Part shown: positions 24,110 to 36,908 of the stretch, one piece after another
Position numbering within the stretch: position 1 is the first letter of the stretch
Layout of the letters: every line of letters starts with the position of its first letter
Source: Prinia subflava
Lineage: Eukaryota > Chordata > Aves > Passeriformes > Cisticolidae
Assembly (NCBI RefSeq): GCF_021018805.1
Contig: NC_086247.1
Coordinates: 96,365,338 to 96,429,337, forward strand
Direction of reading: 5' to 3'
DNA length: 64,000 nt
Translations under genes and position numbers: made by a program
Notes under the pieces: model-generated
Told to the model about the DNA's origin: nothing
What the model saw: the letters and a program-made list of their open reading frames with translations, nothing else
Database searches by the model: none

Positions 24110-24310
24110 TCTAGTCATATAATCCCTATATAACTTAGATGGAAGTTACAAAGTGCTTATATAGCTTGAGTTATAAGATATCAATATAACCTGATATATC
24201 TATATAACCTAATATCAGTATAACCTAAATAATGACTTTTTATATATCTATATAACCTGAATAACAGCTTTTTATACCTATATAACCGGAATAAATAACT
24301 TCTTGTACAA
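24110..24310. repeat. Degenerate tandem repeat rich in TATATAACC
   Basis: About four imperfect copies of a ~28-bp unit of the type CTATATAACCTGAATAACAG followed by CTTTTTATA. It is AT-rich and non-coding, and may be a minisatellite in the U3 of an old LTR. Confidence 0.6.
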
Positions 24311-26490
24311 TGTAATGGCTAGTATATGGTTAACTAGTTGCTTAATGCTGAATAGACAAAAAGAAGCCTGCCAGGTGGATAGCTTTAGAGATAGATAAGT
24401 GTAATACTAATGAAATTGGCAAGTACAAAGCCAATTAGCCACAAAACAAAGAACTTAGGCCGGTTAAGATGAGACAGACCAAGGAACACCTAACTGCACA
24501 CACTCCGAAGACAAAGAAGAATACAGTCTCGCGTTTTTGTCTTTAAACTAGACAAGTAATTGTTGGCAAATGCCTGTGAACATTAATACTATGTTAAATT
24601 TGTGAATTGTAATTTCTGAGGTGGGTAAAGTTGTAGGGGTATAAAAAAATCATGACTTTGACCTATTCCTCCTATATTTAATTGCAGTAGCTGAAGTTGA
24701 CTTAGTATCTCTGGACCTGTCTGTATCTCTGTTTGTATGTGTTTGGGACTTTCCAGAGGTGTTTTTTTTGGGCAGTCTTTGTGTCCTTAAACCTGTGTGC
24801 CCTTAAAGCCATGTAGAATCTCACCCACTATCCACAAGGTCCTTTTGGCTGTACTGAGAAAGGAAGAGCAACATGCCTAGAGAGGAATGTAGTAGTATGG
24901 TATGCTGTGAAAAAAAAACGTATAAACTTGAGCCTTGGAAAAAAGGAGGCTGCAGAACTAGATCTAGGGTTTTTGTGAAGTGGGATATTGCAGGAGATCA
25001 GGACATCTGAACACACAACCAATATGATTGAAGCAGAAGCAAAGTTATTTTTTACATTAAATTACAGTTATAGATTCTAAGCTGCTTGTTCACATGTTCA
25101 CACATCATCTCATTGGCTGCCTCGCCTTGTCCATGTGTCTGGCACACATCCTTCAGGACACCTAATTGGTCAAAGTCCATCATTACATTGTGCCTCCTTT
25201 ATCTAGGTTTTGCATTCTTGGTAGTCAGTTTCTCAGGCTCTTTGTTCTTATTTTTAGTCCTATTGTTGTCTCAGTAACCTTGAGGAATTCCTGAGAGTTC
25301 TAATAACAAAAACTACAGGTGTTTTTAAGATTACTTACAAACAGTTTGGCTGGTACACAAAATGGCCTAAGTTTTTCACATACATTGCTACAGGACATTG
25401 TGAACAGAGAGAATAATTGGGAATTTAATTTTTTTTCTTAATACTTATTTCTACTCTAGTTAAAGTATAGGTGGTTGAGACTTGCATTTGCCGTACATTT
25501 AGGTTTATGTAAGGGCAATAATATGGAAAGAAACTGAAGAGTGGAAGATCTAGACAAAAACTACATTAGGCCTACATTAGGGTCTGTATTAAGGAAAATA
25601 TAAAATCCTTTCCCTGTTAACAAAAAACAATGCTGACCTTGAGAAATGAAAAATTGCAAAGAATAGTCGGGAAATCAGGAAGATGTCCCAAAGGTTACTT
25701 TGTGGTTTTTTGGGGTTCTAGGGTGCTAGACCTCCAGAAGTTCTTCAGGGTTAGAAGCATGCTTATTTTTAAAACTTACAGCTCAGCTTCTCATGTAATT
25801 AGCCATCTCTGAGCCCTTTATCAGAATACATGGCAAAGTGTAGTGAAAAAAATCAATAGAAATGCTGAAATTTTTTTGCCTTTTTGTCTCCTTCTGATCC
25901 TTCTCCTCTTGCCAGCTGATGGAATTATGTAGACACAAAGCTGTAGTGATACAGCTCACAGTAGCATCGTCCTATGGAGGTTTCCTGAGTAGCTCTCTGG
26001 GAGCTGTTACTCTGTTTTTCTACTTCTTGGTTCGTACCTGTTTGTGCAAAACACTAGAGCCATTGCAGTACATAGCATTGCCAGCAGATTCCAACTACTC
26101 ACAGACTCTGACTGCATGTTCCAGTTGTAGCAGACTCCAAGAACAGCCCCTCACAGCAGACTGACTCCTCACAGCAGGGCCAGCAAAAAAAACCCACTCA
26201 ACTTTCTCTGCGTAACCTTTCTCTATGCCATGCCTTCTCTCTCGACTAGCTAACCCATTTTTTTTTAACACCCATTTTCACTGGACATAGCTGTGACCCA
26301 TTAAGGGCAAGGCCGTTCCTCCTCTTTGGTAATTAGCACAACTGTAACTCATCAGGGGTGAGGTTGCTTGCAATCCATTCTCCTACATGGAGCAGCACAA
26401 CAGGCAGCAGCAGGTGCAGAAGGGACACACGTGGAGAAGGCAGAGATTGTCTGAACAGAGGTTGTTTTCCCCCAGCTAACCTTGGACCTG
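24311..26490. other. Intergenic, possible LTR fragments
   Basis: No gene found. A TATA-like GGGGTATAAAAAAATC at about 24640 followed by T/G-rich sequence could be part of a decayed LTR. The stretch 25020-25300 is also repeat-like, but I could not name it. Confidence 0.35.
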
Positions 26491-26499
26491 CTGATTGGC

Positions 26500-26690
26500 A
26501 TTGGCAATGCAAGCAGTGACAAACCCCACACAGCCACTTTCTGACTCCTGCAGTGGGATGGGAGAGAGATTTGGAAGAGTGAAAGTGGGAAAACTCATGG
26601 GTTGAGTTGATAAAGACAGGTTGGTAGGTAAAGCAATAGCTACAGGAACAAGCAAAGCTAAACAAGGAATTCATTTAGAATTTCACACGG
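26500..26690 (-). mobile_element. ERVL LTR fragment
   Basis: Contains GTGGGATGGGAGAGAG and AAACTCATGGGTTGAG followed by TTGATAAAGACAGG. I recognise this block as the 3' part of a widespread avian ERVL LTR in reverse orientation. It is truncated by the CR1 that follows. Confidence 0.5.
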
Positions 26691-26729
26691 TAAGGCTCTT
26701 CTTCAGACAAGTTGTATACCTGTGGGATG

Positions 26730-28117
26730 AGTGGATTTGTGGTGTGCTGGGTGAAGATCTGGCTGAAGGGCAGAGCTCAAAGGTTGCAGTGAACAGGGCC
26801 ACATCTGGCTGGTGACTGGTCACCAGTGGTGTTCCTTAGAGCTCCATTCTGGAGCCAGTTCTGTTCAATATATTTCTCGGTGGTCTGGATGCAGGCACCA
26901 TGAGGAAGTTTGCTGATGATTCCAAACTAGGAGGTGCTGCTGGTGCTCCTGAGGGACAAGATGGCTTCCAGAGGGATCTTGGTAGTTTGAAGCATTGGAC
27001 AGTGATTTAAGGGATTAAATTTAACAAGTCCAAATGCACCTGGGATGGAGTAGCACTTGACACAAGTCTAAACTGGGTGAGGAGTGGCTGGAGAGCTGCC
27101 TTGCAGTAAGGGGGTTAGAATTGCTGACTGGCAGCAGGCTCAGTATCATGCAGCAGTGTGAGTCTGGGCAGAAGGCAAACCATATCCTGGCATGCATCAA
27201 ACACAGTCAGTCCAAAGAGGTGATTATCCTGCTTTATTCAGTGTTGGCATGGCCTCACAATTGGATATCATGTGAGACCCACCATGGAAAAAGGATGTGA
27301 AGGTTCTGGAATACATCTGGAGGAGGGCAACAAAGCTAGGGAAGGGACTGCAGGTATTTTCTCTGAGGAGCAGCTAAAGACACTGTGTTGTTCTTGGTTT
27401 CGGACAGCAGGGAAATAACGACATGACTGTCGATGTGATGATGAAATGAGAGCAATCTTTATTCTTCTAAATTCTCTTTTATAGAATACTTCGGCACAAT
27501 TCATATGATTGGTCTTTAGAGTCTACACCCTTTTGCAAACATTTCTTTTCCAGTAAACGTGTTGGAAAAATACCACTTGTTGATGGTTTTTTCCTTCCCG
27601 AGGTTTGTTTTTGATTCCTCGTGTATTTCTCCCAGGCCACTTTCTCAGGCCTGTGTGAAGGTAGTATGTGAATGATTTCACACAGATACTGCTGCTCCCT
27701 GATGCCTAAATTCAGACCAATTGCCAGCATCCATAAGACTGGGCTTATATAGTTTGGAGAGTAGGAAGCTCAGGGGTGACTACACTGCTCTCTGCAGCTT
27801 CCTGAGGCGAGGTAATGGAGACACAGGTGCTGATCTCTTCTCCCTGGTACACAGTGCCAAGACTGGGAATGGCTAAAAGCTGTGTCAGTCAGTAAGGTTT
27901 GGACTTGACATAAGGAAACATTTCTTTATCAAGACCAAACCCTGTGGAAGAGTCTTCCTGGAGAGCTGGTCATGCCTGCCCTTGCCTTTCAGCATTTAGG
28001 AGTCATTTGAACACTGCCCTTGATAACATGCTTTAACCTTTGGTCAGCACTGAAGTGGTCAGGCAGTTGGATTGGATGATCAGTGTGGGTCCCTTCCAAC
28101 TGAGACAGTCTATTTTA
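26730..28117 (+). mobile_element. CR1 LINE fragment, interrupted by LTR-M1
   Basis: CR1 reverse-transcriptase 3' coding and UTR sequence (GGTCACCAGTGGTGTTCC, then TTGCTGATGATTCCAAACTA, GAGGAGGGCAACAAAGCTAG) runs to 27385. After the LTR at 27386-27735 it resumes with GTTTGGAGAGTAGGAAGCTC and ends GTCCCTTCCAACTGAGACAG. The two parts join in correct CR1 order once the LTR is removed. Stops are frequent. Confidence 0.85.
27386..27735 (-). mobile_element. Solo LTR-M, copy 1
   Basis: About 350 bp inserted in the CR1. It is flanked by ACACTG (27380-27385) and AGACTG (27736-27741), a 6-bp duplication with one mismatch. On the minus strand it has a TATA box (CTATAAAA) near 27478 and AATAAA near 27455. 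It is related to the LTR at 48026-48340 by the shared CTGATGCCTAAA and CAGCATCCA segments. Confidence 0.7.
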
Positions 28118-29726
28118 TTCCCATATGTACATGAAATAGGCAAATAAAAAACTGGAACATGGTCAAATTTCACCTTAGTAGGATTAAATATTGTCTTATT
28201 GTTCATCATGACAATTGTGACTAGAAGTTGGAGTGTTTTGGTGACCTCAGAGTACATTTTTTGTTGAAGTAAAATTTTCTCATTCGCAGCATTTTCCCAT
28301 CATGATGTAAAGAATCTTTTTCCCTTCACTTTACTAGAACAATATAAAAGATCTGTAAATTCGCACTTGAGTTTCACTACAAGCAATTATCCAAGATGAA
28401 CTTCACTTCCACCTGTTGATGAGCCTGTGACATAGCATGTAGCTGGTTACTGAGTTGTAGTGTACTTCAGGAGTTAGTGTTGTTTGAATACAACAGCTAT
28501 TGTGTTCCCTGTCCAGTAAGTTGTTTTATTTTTCATAGCCTAACTCACCAATAAAAAAGACTCAACCCTTCTTCCCATGCCAATCCTCCTAAACCCTAAC
28601 TGCTAGTGAAACATCCAGTCTATCTTGTAAAGTACTTTGCGACCTACGGACTGTCAAAATGGGCTAAACCCTGTTTGCCACAGGTAAGTTATACAGATAC
28701 TGTTTCACCACTAAAAACTTGAGTTTCTTCACAGTAAAGCCATCAGCACTGCAGAGCTTCTTGGACTTCTCTGAAGCACTGGCCATCATTCATTGATTGT
28801 GGGTTTTTAAGGCTTCAAGATCTGGAATCAAGATAGTGGCTTACTTTTCTTTCTTGTTCAAAAGAAAGGATACAGCTTTCCAATTTTCAGTGAAAAGCCT
28901 CAGTATCTGAGTCTTAGAAAGAATTTAAAAATGCTGGACATGCCGTGAAATCATGTATTTCAAAAAACTATTTAGGAAAAGTACATATTCTGATACATAT
29001 TCTGATATATATTGTTTCCAAATCTAATTGTTATAGGCACTAAAAAGTGAGGTCTTTATTAAGATAGGAAGTTATATCAAAGTCTGGATATGTATTATGA
29101 TGAAATGTTTCATGCATAGCTGTGTATCTTAATGTTTAAAAACAGAAAAAAGCTTTGAAGAATTACTATTAAGTTTTTTAAAAGATGACTTGTGCTTTGA
29201 AAAAAATGCAATTGCTTTCTGAACACGAGCATAATGAAATCTGAAAATACACTTATGTGGGTAAAAATTAAACCAGTGAAGTTCTTCATAAGCACATGAC
29301 TTCAGCAGCTCATTCTTCAATTAAAATAGCAAGTATTCTGCCACCTATTTCATATTAAGACACATTGCCATGGATTAACACAGCTTGGTTTTAGTTAAAG
29401 AGGAATGCTGCCCTGTCAGGACCTGTTGATTTCCTGTAGAAGGGACAGGCACCTATCAGAGGCCAATTTTTGGATACTGATATATTGTTTGACCACTGAG
29501 GAAGGAGAGTGTGACTTTGGGAATACCCATATAAAATCCTGATTTTTTCCAAGCCATCCCTTTTGCATCCAGCTTGCCAGCAGGTAACACCAGCTCTGGG
29601 GCTGCTCTGTGGAGCAGCCCAGGTGGGCCAGGCCCTGCCGCACCGTGTTGGGGATGGAGGAGCTGGCCCTGGTCTGGCTGTGCCCCGGGGCTCCACCTAC
29701 TGCCAGCGGGGGAAAGAGAAACCATG
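28118..29726. other. Intergenic, nothing recognised
   Basis: AT-rich unique sequence to about 29550, then a GC-rich block (29560-29726) that continues on the far side of LTR-J1. The block looks repeat-derived but could not be named. Confidence 0.45.
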
Positions 29727-29732
29727 GCCTGA

Positions 29733-30061
29733 TATCACCGTGGAGGCCTAGCCAGAAAACAGACTGGGGACACAGATCTGGGTGCAACAGAGAAGCAGGG
29801 CAGAAGACCTGCCCCTTAGTTTATTTTTCCATTATATACCTGTGGCAAGGTGACCATGGATTGGAGAAGGGTATCGCCACCTCTCCTGCCACATTGGTCC
29901 AGGAGGCTGTCATTCAACCTCCCCTTCTCTTGGAGAAGGAATTCATAACATTGCCAATATTTACAAAACATGGTCCTGTGTTTACAATTCACCAGCGTGA
30001 GAAACTGCACATTTCTTCTTTAATATGAACGCTCAGCAAACCAGGAAAATTCATGGCAACA
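29733..30061 (-). mobile_element. Solo LTR-J, copy 1
   Basis: 329 bp flanked by perfect 6-bp duplications GCCTGA (29727-29732 and 30062-30067). On the minus strand it starts TGTTGCCATG and ends CACGGTGATA, so the terminus is TA instead of CA. TATATAA is near 29835 and AATAAA near 29823. Related copies are at 46399-46725 and 31564-33195. Confidence 0.88.
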
Positions 30062-30067
30062 GCCTGA

Positions 30068-31563
30068 GGCCTGCTCCTCCATTGTCTGGGCCGAGGGAGA
30101 TGTTCCCTGGGCCCCAGAGAGCAGCAACGAGCTGGGCCACCCCAGATGAGATGGAGGGGTGGAAGAGGAGGCATCCATCAGCCTATCTAACTAGTGAGAT
30201 CCTGGCCACCATTTCTGAGCCTCCCCCATGGGCATGGCTTTGAAGTCCTAGTGGCTGCCACCCAGCAGAGATCACATGAACACCGCAGGCCTGGGCAAGT
30301 TTTAACTCTCTTCTGGCACAGATGGAACTTCCAAGTCACTGGCCCTTCCCTGAGTGAGAACAGACAAAGTGATTGAACTATAAGGAAACACAGCATGGAC
30401 AGTCAGTGAAGAGAGAGTGAAAAGACTATTAGGAGAAGGGATTGGGGAGTTTGCCATTTTGGGCTGGACTTCTCTTATTGAGCCGTGGTATTGAACTCTA
30501 TGTGTAGATTGTCCCTTTAAATCATGGGGAAAATATACATTTGGGTAGATGATTGTTCAGAGTTGTGGATTTGAGCAATGGTATCTGTGATAGACTGAGT
30601 GATATTTAATTAGTAGTTGTGATTCTTGTGATCCCGTGAAATGCTTGAACAGAGAGAGCTGAGAAGCCCTCTGCGCCAGTGAAGAAGTGAGAACACATCT
30701 ATGTTCCCTGAGATGAAGAATCCTTTGCCTTTGGAGTTGTTCATCATTAGTAAGTGACACTTCCGTATGCATGAGTCCATGACCCATAAGCAGCTTGAGA
30801 AACTGCTAATGGGAGGGGATTTCACAGAAGCAGGTTTCCCCAGATGGATGTTTTCCTGACAATTAAAACCCACAAAAAAATGGTTCTAGGTTGTCTGTGG
30901 GAGAAATTCCATGGTAAACTAAGAGACACCCCTCTCCCTAAAGAACTGATGAAAAATTTTCCTTTTAAAATGGTGAAACTGACTGAAAATCACAGGTTTT
31001 GTCTCTTTATGTTGTTTGTGGGAAAGTGAACAGTTTGTGGGCGAGAAAGAGTGTTTTGAAAGTTTCATTTTGATTCTTATTTTCTTCTTTTAGTGTGTGT
31101 TTATAAATCTATCTTTGTAACCTTTAAGCTGGACCTGCTTGCTTTTCTCCTAATCCTATCTCACAGCAGAAAAGACACTAAATTTGGCAACAGAGACAGG
31201 TGAATGTGAAACCACTACACACATATATGGACTGGTAATGCTGTCAAGCTTCTGATTCAGTGCTTTTTTTTATGGGGAGAGAATCATAGATAATGAGCAA
31301 ACTTAATTGCTTTGCTGAATCAGTTTCTGTATCTGTATTAGATAAGACTGAAAGAATCATCTGACTTTTACAATCAGTAAGAATTGCCAGTGGCAATGTA
31401 ACATCTCATGGAATATATTTAGTAGTATGGAGATAATGAATTATATCAGATAGATCAATGTGCTAGATTATAGCCCTGATAATGTACCATGATGTGACAT
31501 TCTTTTCTGACTGTATGCAAATATATTTGTGGGATGTCCGCATGGTCTTTTGCAGTGCAGTTT
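30068..31563. other. Intergenic, probable old LTR or repeat
   Basis: No gene. The GC-rich block 29560-30380 around LTR-J1, and the stretch ending near 31190 in AAATTTGGCAACAGAGACAGG, look like an old ERV LTR with a primer-binding-site-like TGGCAAC. I could not define ends or duplications. Confidence 0.35.
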
Positions 31564-33195
31564 TGTTGCCATGAGATTTTCCTAGTTTGCTGAGTGTTCA
31601 TACTAAAGTAGAAATGTGCATGTCATGGGTTGGCACTGGCCAGATGCTAATGCACCCATGAATATACGTTTTTCCTAACAACTACTGTGGGATGTGATCA
31701 AGAACAGAGCAGAGCAGGCATAAAACTTGAAAACAGAAAAAAAACTTTATTGAACTACACAAGAACAGAAATAGAAAAGAAAAAAAAAACCTAAACACAC
31801 ACACAAAAAAATCCCAGAAATGAAAACTTCCCAGAACATTTCTTCTCCTCCCCCAGTTTCTACTCCTTACACGTTACCCTCCATAGACCAAAACCTTGGG
31901 TTTTAAATCAAACAATCACCACTCAAAAAACCTAATCTTCAATTCAGCAAGGGAGAGAGGAGTCTCTCTCGCACCATAGATTGCACCCCAGAAAACACAG
32001 GTCTACCCTTTATGTGTTTCTATGTCACCCATGGCACTACCTGGAGAAGTCTGCCGTGGTGACACTCTCTTTTCCATGTCCAGTGCTCTCAACACTGTCT
32101 ATGGGCCAAAGCTGCATATAGGGCTCTTTTAAGGATGCTTGCATGCCAAGCTCTCCCTATCTTTCCCCTGGGGCCAAGGGTTTCCAAGAACAGAGATCTT
32201 CTCTTCTCTGTTCTCTGTTCGCTCCACTCTTATGCAGCAAAGTTGAGCTAGTTGCATCCACCCAAATGCAGTTTAAGTTTAAAGAGACTCAAGTTCAGTC
32301 TATGGCTAACATTATGCAAGAAAAGTCCAGCCTAAAAGCCACTACTCTTCATCACTGCCCATTTTGAGATTCTCTTCATCTTCCTTTGTCATCTCAGTCC
32401 CAAGCTCTCTCTCTCTTGTTACAAACCACCAGCCATGAGAATCAATGTCTAGAAAAGTTTCCTTCTGGTGAGAAAGGGTTGACAGTTCCCAGCTCCTGGC
32501 AGGGTCGAGGACTCAGCACATCTCTACACAGCTGGGAACTTCTCCACCGCACCCCCCCCCAGCTCTTTCTTCGCTGCCGGCTGCTGCCAATGTCCAAAGC
32601 TCTGAAGCGGCAGTCTCTCTCCTGGGGGTGGGGGGGGGAAGGGGTGGTGGAGGGCACCTCCACAGTCCTCCAGCCTTCCATCTTGAAGAGGCCCTGCATG
32701 GCCTTTTGCCTTTCTCCTCCCCTCCCCCACCCAGCCCCATGAGCTGTGGGGGGAAGGGGAGAAAAATGTGCTCACCTCGCCGCCGGAAACAAAAAGAGGG
32801 CTACTCCCTCTGAAGTCCTTGCTTTTAACTCCTTGTGCGCTCAGAGGCATGTCCACAAAACCTGACCACTGATTGGTTTGCCCACAACTTCCTGGAAAAC
32901 TTACGTCCCCCCCAAACCAGGGCAGTGCACCTTCTCACGCTTGTTTCCTGTAAACAAGGAGAGTGTATTTGTAAATATTATCATTGTTTCACATTCTTAT
33001 CCCTGGAGAGGAATGACAGTGTGACAGTCCCTTTGACCAATGTGGTTGAGAGGTGGGAATACAACTCTCCAATCCATGGTCACCTTGCTAAAAGTATATA
33101 GTAGGAAGTAATAAAGCAGGGATTCTCCCCTGCTGCTTTCTGCTTTCCCAAATTCCTGGCTCCATGTGTCTTTTCGAGCAAGGCTCACAGTGACA
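31564..33195 (+). mobile_element. Solo LTR-J, copy 3, split by LTR-L
   Basis: The left piece 31564-31620 (TGTTGCCATGAGATTTTCC...) and the right piece 32925-33195 (...CACAGTGACA) form one LTR of the J family on the + strand. It has a TATATAG motif near 33096 and AATAAA near 33109. Flanks CAGTTT (31558-31563) and TAGTTT (33196-33201) are a 6-bp duplication with one mismatch. LTR-L is inserted after GTGCA at 31616-31620. Confidence 0.82.
31621..32924 (-). mobile_element. Solo ERVL-type LTR (LTR-L) nested in LTR-J
   Basis: 1304 bp from TGTCATGGGTTGGCACTGG to AAACCAGGGCA, flanked by perfect 5-bp duplications GTGCA (31616-31620 and 32925-32929). Read on the minus strand, it has AATAAA near 31748, and the ends resemble avian ERVL LTRs. 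Five-base duplications fit class III elements. The long G-run region at 32620-32640 and the purine/pyrimidine tracts are part of the LTR. Confidence 0.82.
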
Positions 33196-34664
33196 TAGTT
33201 TTGGATAGTTTGGATGAATACAATATCTGAGTCACTCTAGGATTTTTGTGTGACAATGTGTGTTTCTGAGATCATCTGGGGGCTGTTGTCTCTGGCCTCG
33301 GAGGTTTGCTAGCATTTACTTTTGCATCCTAGCTGTCATGCTTGTCATTTAGGCAAAGACCCCACAAGGACTAGGGCAGGCACCAAAGGTGAGAGGGGAG
33401 CCGGACAGGTGTCCCTCAACGGCAAGAATCATGCAAACACTTGACCAAATAGCTAATGGTGAGGCATGCCGCATGCTGGGCGACTGCGGAGTGGGGAGCT
33501 GTCCCCGAAGCATAACCTTTCATCATAAGCACTTCAGTGCTAGTTTGAAGGCAAAGCTTATCCAGGAAAACAGGAGAGTAAAAAAAATATGGCAGCTACA
33601 GAGTTGAGGAGTACTCCCAGTGCAGGCAGCTCAGTGAGCAGCTGCAGTGCAAACTGTGGGTTGTACCTGGGGTTGGGGAAAATGGCCCCAGGCCACCAGC
33701 CCTGACCCTGTACTGGCTGTTTGCCTAACAAAGGGCATTGAGACCTGTGGCACCAGACAGAGAAGGATGTGTGGTGTCTGTGGCGGTCACTAAGGGACTC
33801 TGTAGAAACCCAAATAAACAAAGAGGGGACTCCAGACCAATTATCATGACCAAGAGGCACAAATAAGGGGCATGAAGTGTGTGAGGAACATAGCCACAGA
33901 TCACAGGGATACAAAAGCCCAGGGATCTCTTTGTTTGGGGTCCCTCCCCAGAGCCATCTGCTCAAGCTGTTGTCTTGCTGCTGCACCATGATTAAAAGAC
34001 TTAAAGGAACCAGACTTCTGGAACCCTGCTCCAGGAAGCCTGGGGCTTAAGTGGTGAGGGAAACCTGTCTGACTGTGTGAGAGAGGTGTGTGTAGGGAGT
34101 CACGTGGGACACCTTTTCGCTTGCTGAAGCCACCTGCTGCTAAGGGGCTTTGATTCCAGTAGTTAAAGTCTGGGGTGATGCAAGTGTGACTGCTACAGTG
34201 ACATCAGAATGTTCAACATGAATGTTCCCTTAACTTACTCAATCCCCTGGGGAAAAAAAAAAAAGAAAAAAGAAAAAAGAAAAAAAAAAAAAAAGAAAAA
34301 AAAAAAGAAGGGAGCAAGTGAAGGAATTAATGTATGGTTTAAAATTTTTTCCCTGTCCTAAGAACCTTGCATTAGCTTGCTATGGCACTCAGGAGGCTGT
34401 GTGAACTGGGAAAAAAGATTACTTTTGAATGATATGCAGTTTAGAAAAACAAATTGAAGAAGTGGTTTGCAAGACTGTATGGTTCCTGTTTGTGTCTGGA
34501 GATTGCTTGTCACATAATGTGAACCCTGATCCTGCAGCTAGAGCCTGTAGGATTGCTGTGGTAGTAGATGAGATGACTGTGCTTTAGACATCGGTGGGCT
34601 GGCATACACACATGGCTAATTTTTTGTTTGTTTGTTTTTAATGTCTAAGAAGGGAATAAACCAG
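33196..34664. other. Intergenic, possible decayed LTR
   Basis: No gene. The region 33360-34210 has LTR-like features on the + strand (ATACAAAAGCCC near 33909, ATTAAA near 33991), but no termini or duplications were found. An A-rich simple repeat lies at 34250-34308. Confidence 0.35.
34250..34308. repeat. A-rich simple repeat
   Basis: Poly(A) with interspersed G, about 59 bp. Low complexity. Confidence 0.9.
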
Positions 34665-34800
34665 AACAACTTTCCCAGGGATGTGGTAGAGAGTTTTAAG
34701 ATGGATTGGACAGGGGTCTAGGTAATCTCATCATGGCTCTTTCCCTTGAAAACTGTTGGGCCAGATGACCTTCCAGCCTGGTCCGTTGTAAGATTCCATG
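34665..34800 (+). mobile_element. CR1 LINE 3' tail, short
   Basis: Contains CCAGGGATGTGGTAGAGAG, GTTGGGCCAGATGACCTTCC and TTGTAAGATTCCATG. This is the last ~135 bp of a CR1 in + orientation. Confidence 0.7.
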
Positions 34801-36424
34801 TTTTAAAACTTTAAAGCCCACTTGCATCTTCCTTGCAATGATACAGAGAATTCATAACTAAATTTAAACAGATTATAATTTGCTGTACAATCAAATGTAT
34901 TAAAAACAGGTAGTCCTTTGCCATACAAAAACAGGACCTTGTCCATTTGTTTAAGACTGATAAGCAGAAATCAGTGCTCAAAAAGTAGAAAAAAATTGAT
35001 TTGTAGTTTAGACTATGCCCAGGAGCCTTGGAGGACAGTGAGAGACCAAGAGGGCCTGTGCAGAAACCGGGTTCAGCCAGCGGACACCTGAGGAAGATCA
35101 TTTTACTTCATCCAGTGACGCCCTGCCCAAGACTACCAGGAGACAATGCGCAAGCTCAGACTGATAAAAGGGGAGAGGTTCTGAATATGTATAGGTGATG
35201 TTGAAACGTCATGAATTTGTATGAGGTTAAGTGTATTTGAACAGACGGCTTGCTCTGTTCTGGGCATATGTCTTTGGCAGAAATGTTCCCCCAGTGCATC
35301 CAGGCACCAAGTGAGGCATACCTACCTCATAACCTTTGGTTGTGGAGTCTTTGTTCTGCTTCAGCAGGGTTAAATTAGCCTAAGCAAAGGTGTGAACCTA
35401 AATACTTTAGTAGGTTTGTAATAGTCTCTGTGATGCTTTTATTATGGAGCAAGAAAGCTGACACACACACATATATATATATATAAAATATATATAAATG
35501 GAAATAGAATGCTTTTATTTGCTATTACCAAATCTGCTTATGTAGATTTGCCTGATTGCCAGCTATTTGAAGCCATGCTACAGTCATCTTAGGGGCCATC
35601 CTCATTACCTCTTCTTGCCAATTTAATGTTCCCTGTATGAGGCATGCACGTAACCCTAAAAGGAGCATATGTGCAGTAAGATATGACTCTTTGCTTATCT
35701 AATGACTTGCTTGAATATATCAGGGAAAATTATCTGAACATCTTTAATACACATGCCTATACATACATCTTGTTTATGTGTACATGTGTGTGTATGTATA
35801 TATATATGTTTTATATAAATTTCACAGTGCCAAAGAGAATTAATTTGAATATATTATTTTGCTGCCATATCAGCAATCTTTTATGCATATATTAATATGT
35901 ATTTTATTTACATATGTCTGTATGTTTACCTGTTCAGTTTACTAGATTGTGCACATGATACGTATTTCTGCTATGGTCATAGATTCCAATATCTCATTAA
36001 AAACTGTGATTAAAACAGAAAGGGCTCTTTGGTGTAATTAGCAGCTGATTGTACTTTAGATACTCTATCAGTGGCATGCTCATCAGTACTTAACAATGTG
36101 ACACTGACAACACAGCTATTGTGTGACAGCTGTAAATTGTCCAGAGGAATGGAGAATTTTTCATTCCAGCTTGGACAGCTTAGTGGTAGAGAAGAGGTGA
36201 GAAGAGAGAGGGGTTACTGTTTCAGGGACATGTGATGCAGACAGGAAACATTTTTTTGCAAAGAAGATTGTTGGGGAAGATGAAAGTTTGACAAGAAACT
36301 TTCATAGATGTGTAGGTTCAGTAGAAAGCTCTCTGAATGTGGAACCTGAAAGCAGAATAGAGATAGAAGCAAGTTTTGATATAGAAGAATAAAGGATGTC
36401 TAAAGTTAGAATTTCTAAGCCAGT
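34801..36424. other. Intergenic, with (CA)/(TA) microsatellite
   Basis: No gene or repeat family recognised. A simple repeat of CA then TA units lies at 35461-35508. Confidence 0.5.
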
Positions 36425-36566
36425 TGTAACTGGACAACTAAGAAGGCAAAGGTTAAGTCAAGTCAGGAAGAGGTTTTATGGCTGGAGCAAAGGATATGTT
36501 GACCTCAAATGAAGATATTTTTAGCAAGCAGAAACAGGTCTTAGGAAAAGCAAAAGATACCACAGG

Positions 36567-36908
36567 TGATGCCTTCTGATGTAAGGCAGGCGACCTGGTC
36601 CCAAGAAAGCGGCACGGCAACCCAGCCCCACCCGGGTCACTCGGACCACAGACACACTGACACCAATGTGGTGGATGGTCAAATGGCGTTTATTACGTTA
36701 CACCGTGGGGTTATATAGTCTGGGGGAGGTTATGCTACGTCACAGGGGGGATGGTAGCTAGGGATGGTCATCTAACTAGGGTTAGTAATGGAATGGAAAA
36801 TTACTAGGGGGGTTGCTAGGGGGTTGCATACCACGGGAAGTGATGGGGAAAGGGTTTCACTTTCCGTACATCCCGAGATCTTCCGAACGCCTGTCCCTAC
36901 TTACCACA
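36567..36908 (-). repeat. ERV-C 3' LTR
   Basis: 342 bp. On the minus strand it starts TGTGGTAAG and ends GGCATCA, with TATATAA at 36711-36717 and the poly(A) signal at 36689-36694. A purine tract (GTGGGGGGGAGA) abuts it at 36909-36920. Confidence 0.92.

Noticed and set aside
24480..24830. Possible complete LTR with TATA box near 24640
   Set aside because: No TG/CA termini with a matching duplication could be found, so it is noted only in the gap description.
32386..32742. Overlapping open frames on both strands at 32.4-32.9 kb
   Set aside because: They lie inside solo LTR-L, in G- and C-rich low-complexity sequence.
33360..34210. Possible solo LTR
   Set aside because: Promoter- and poly(A)-like motifs are present, but no ends, second copy or duplication support it.
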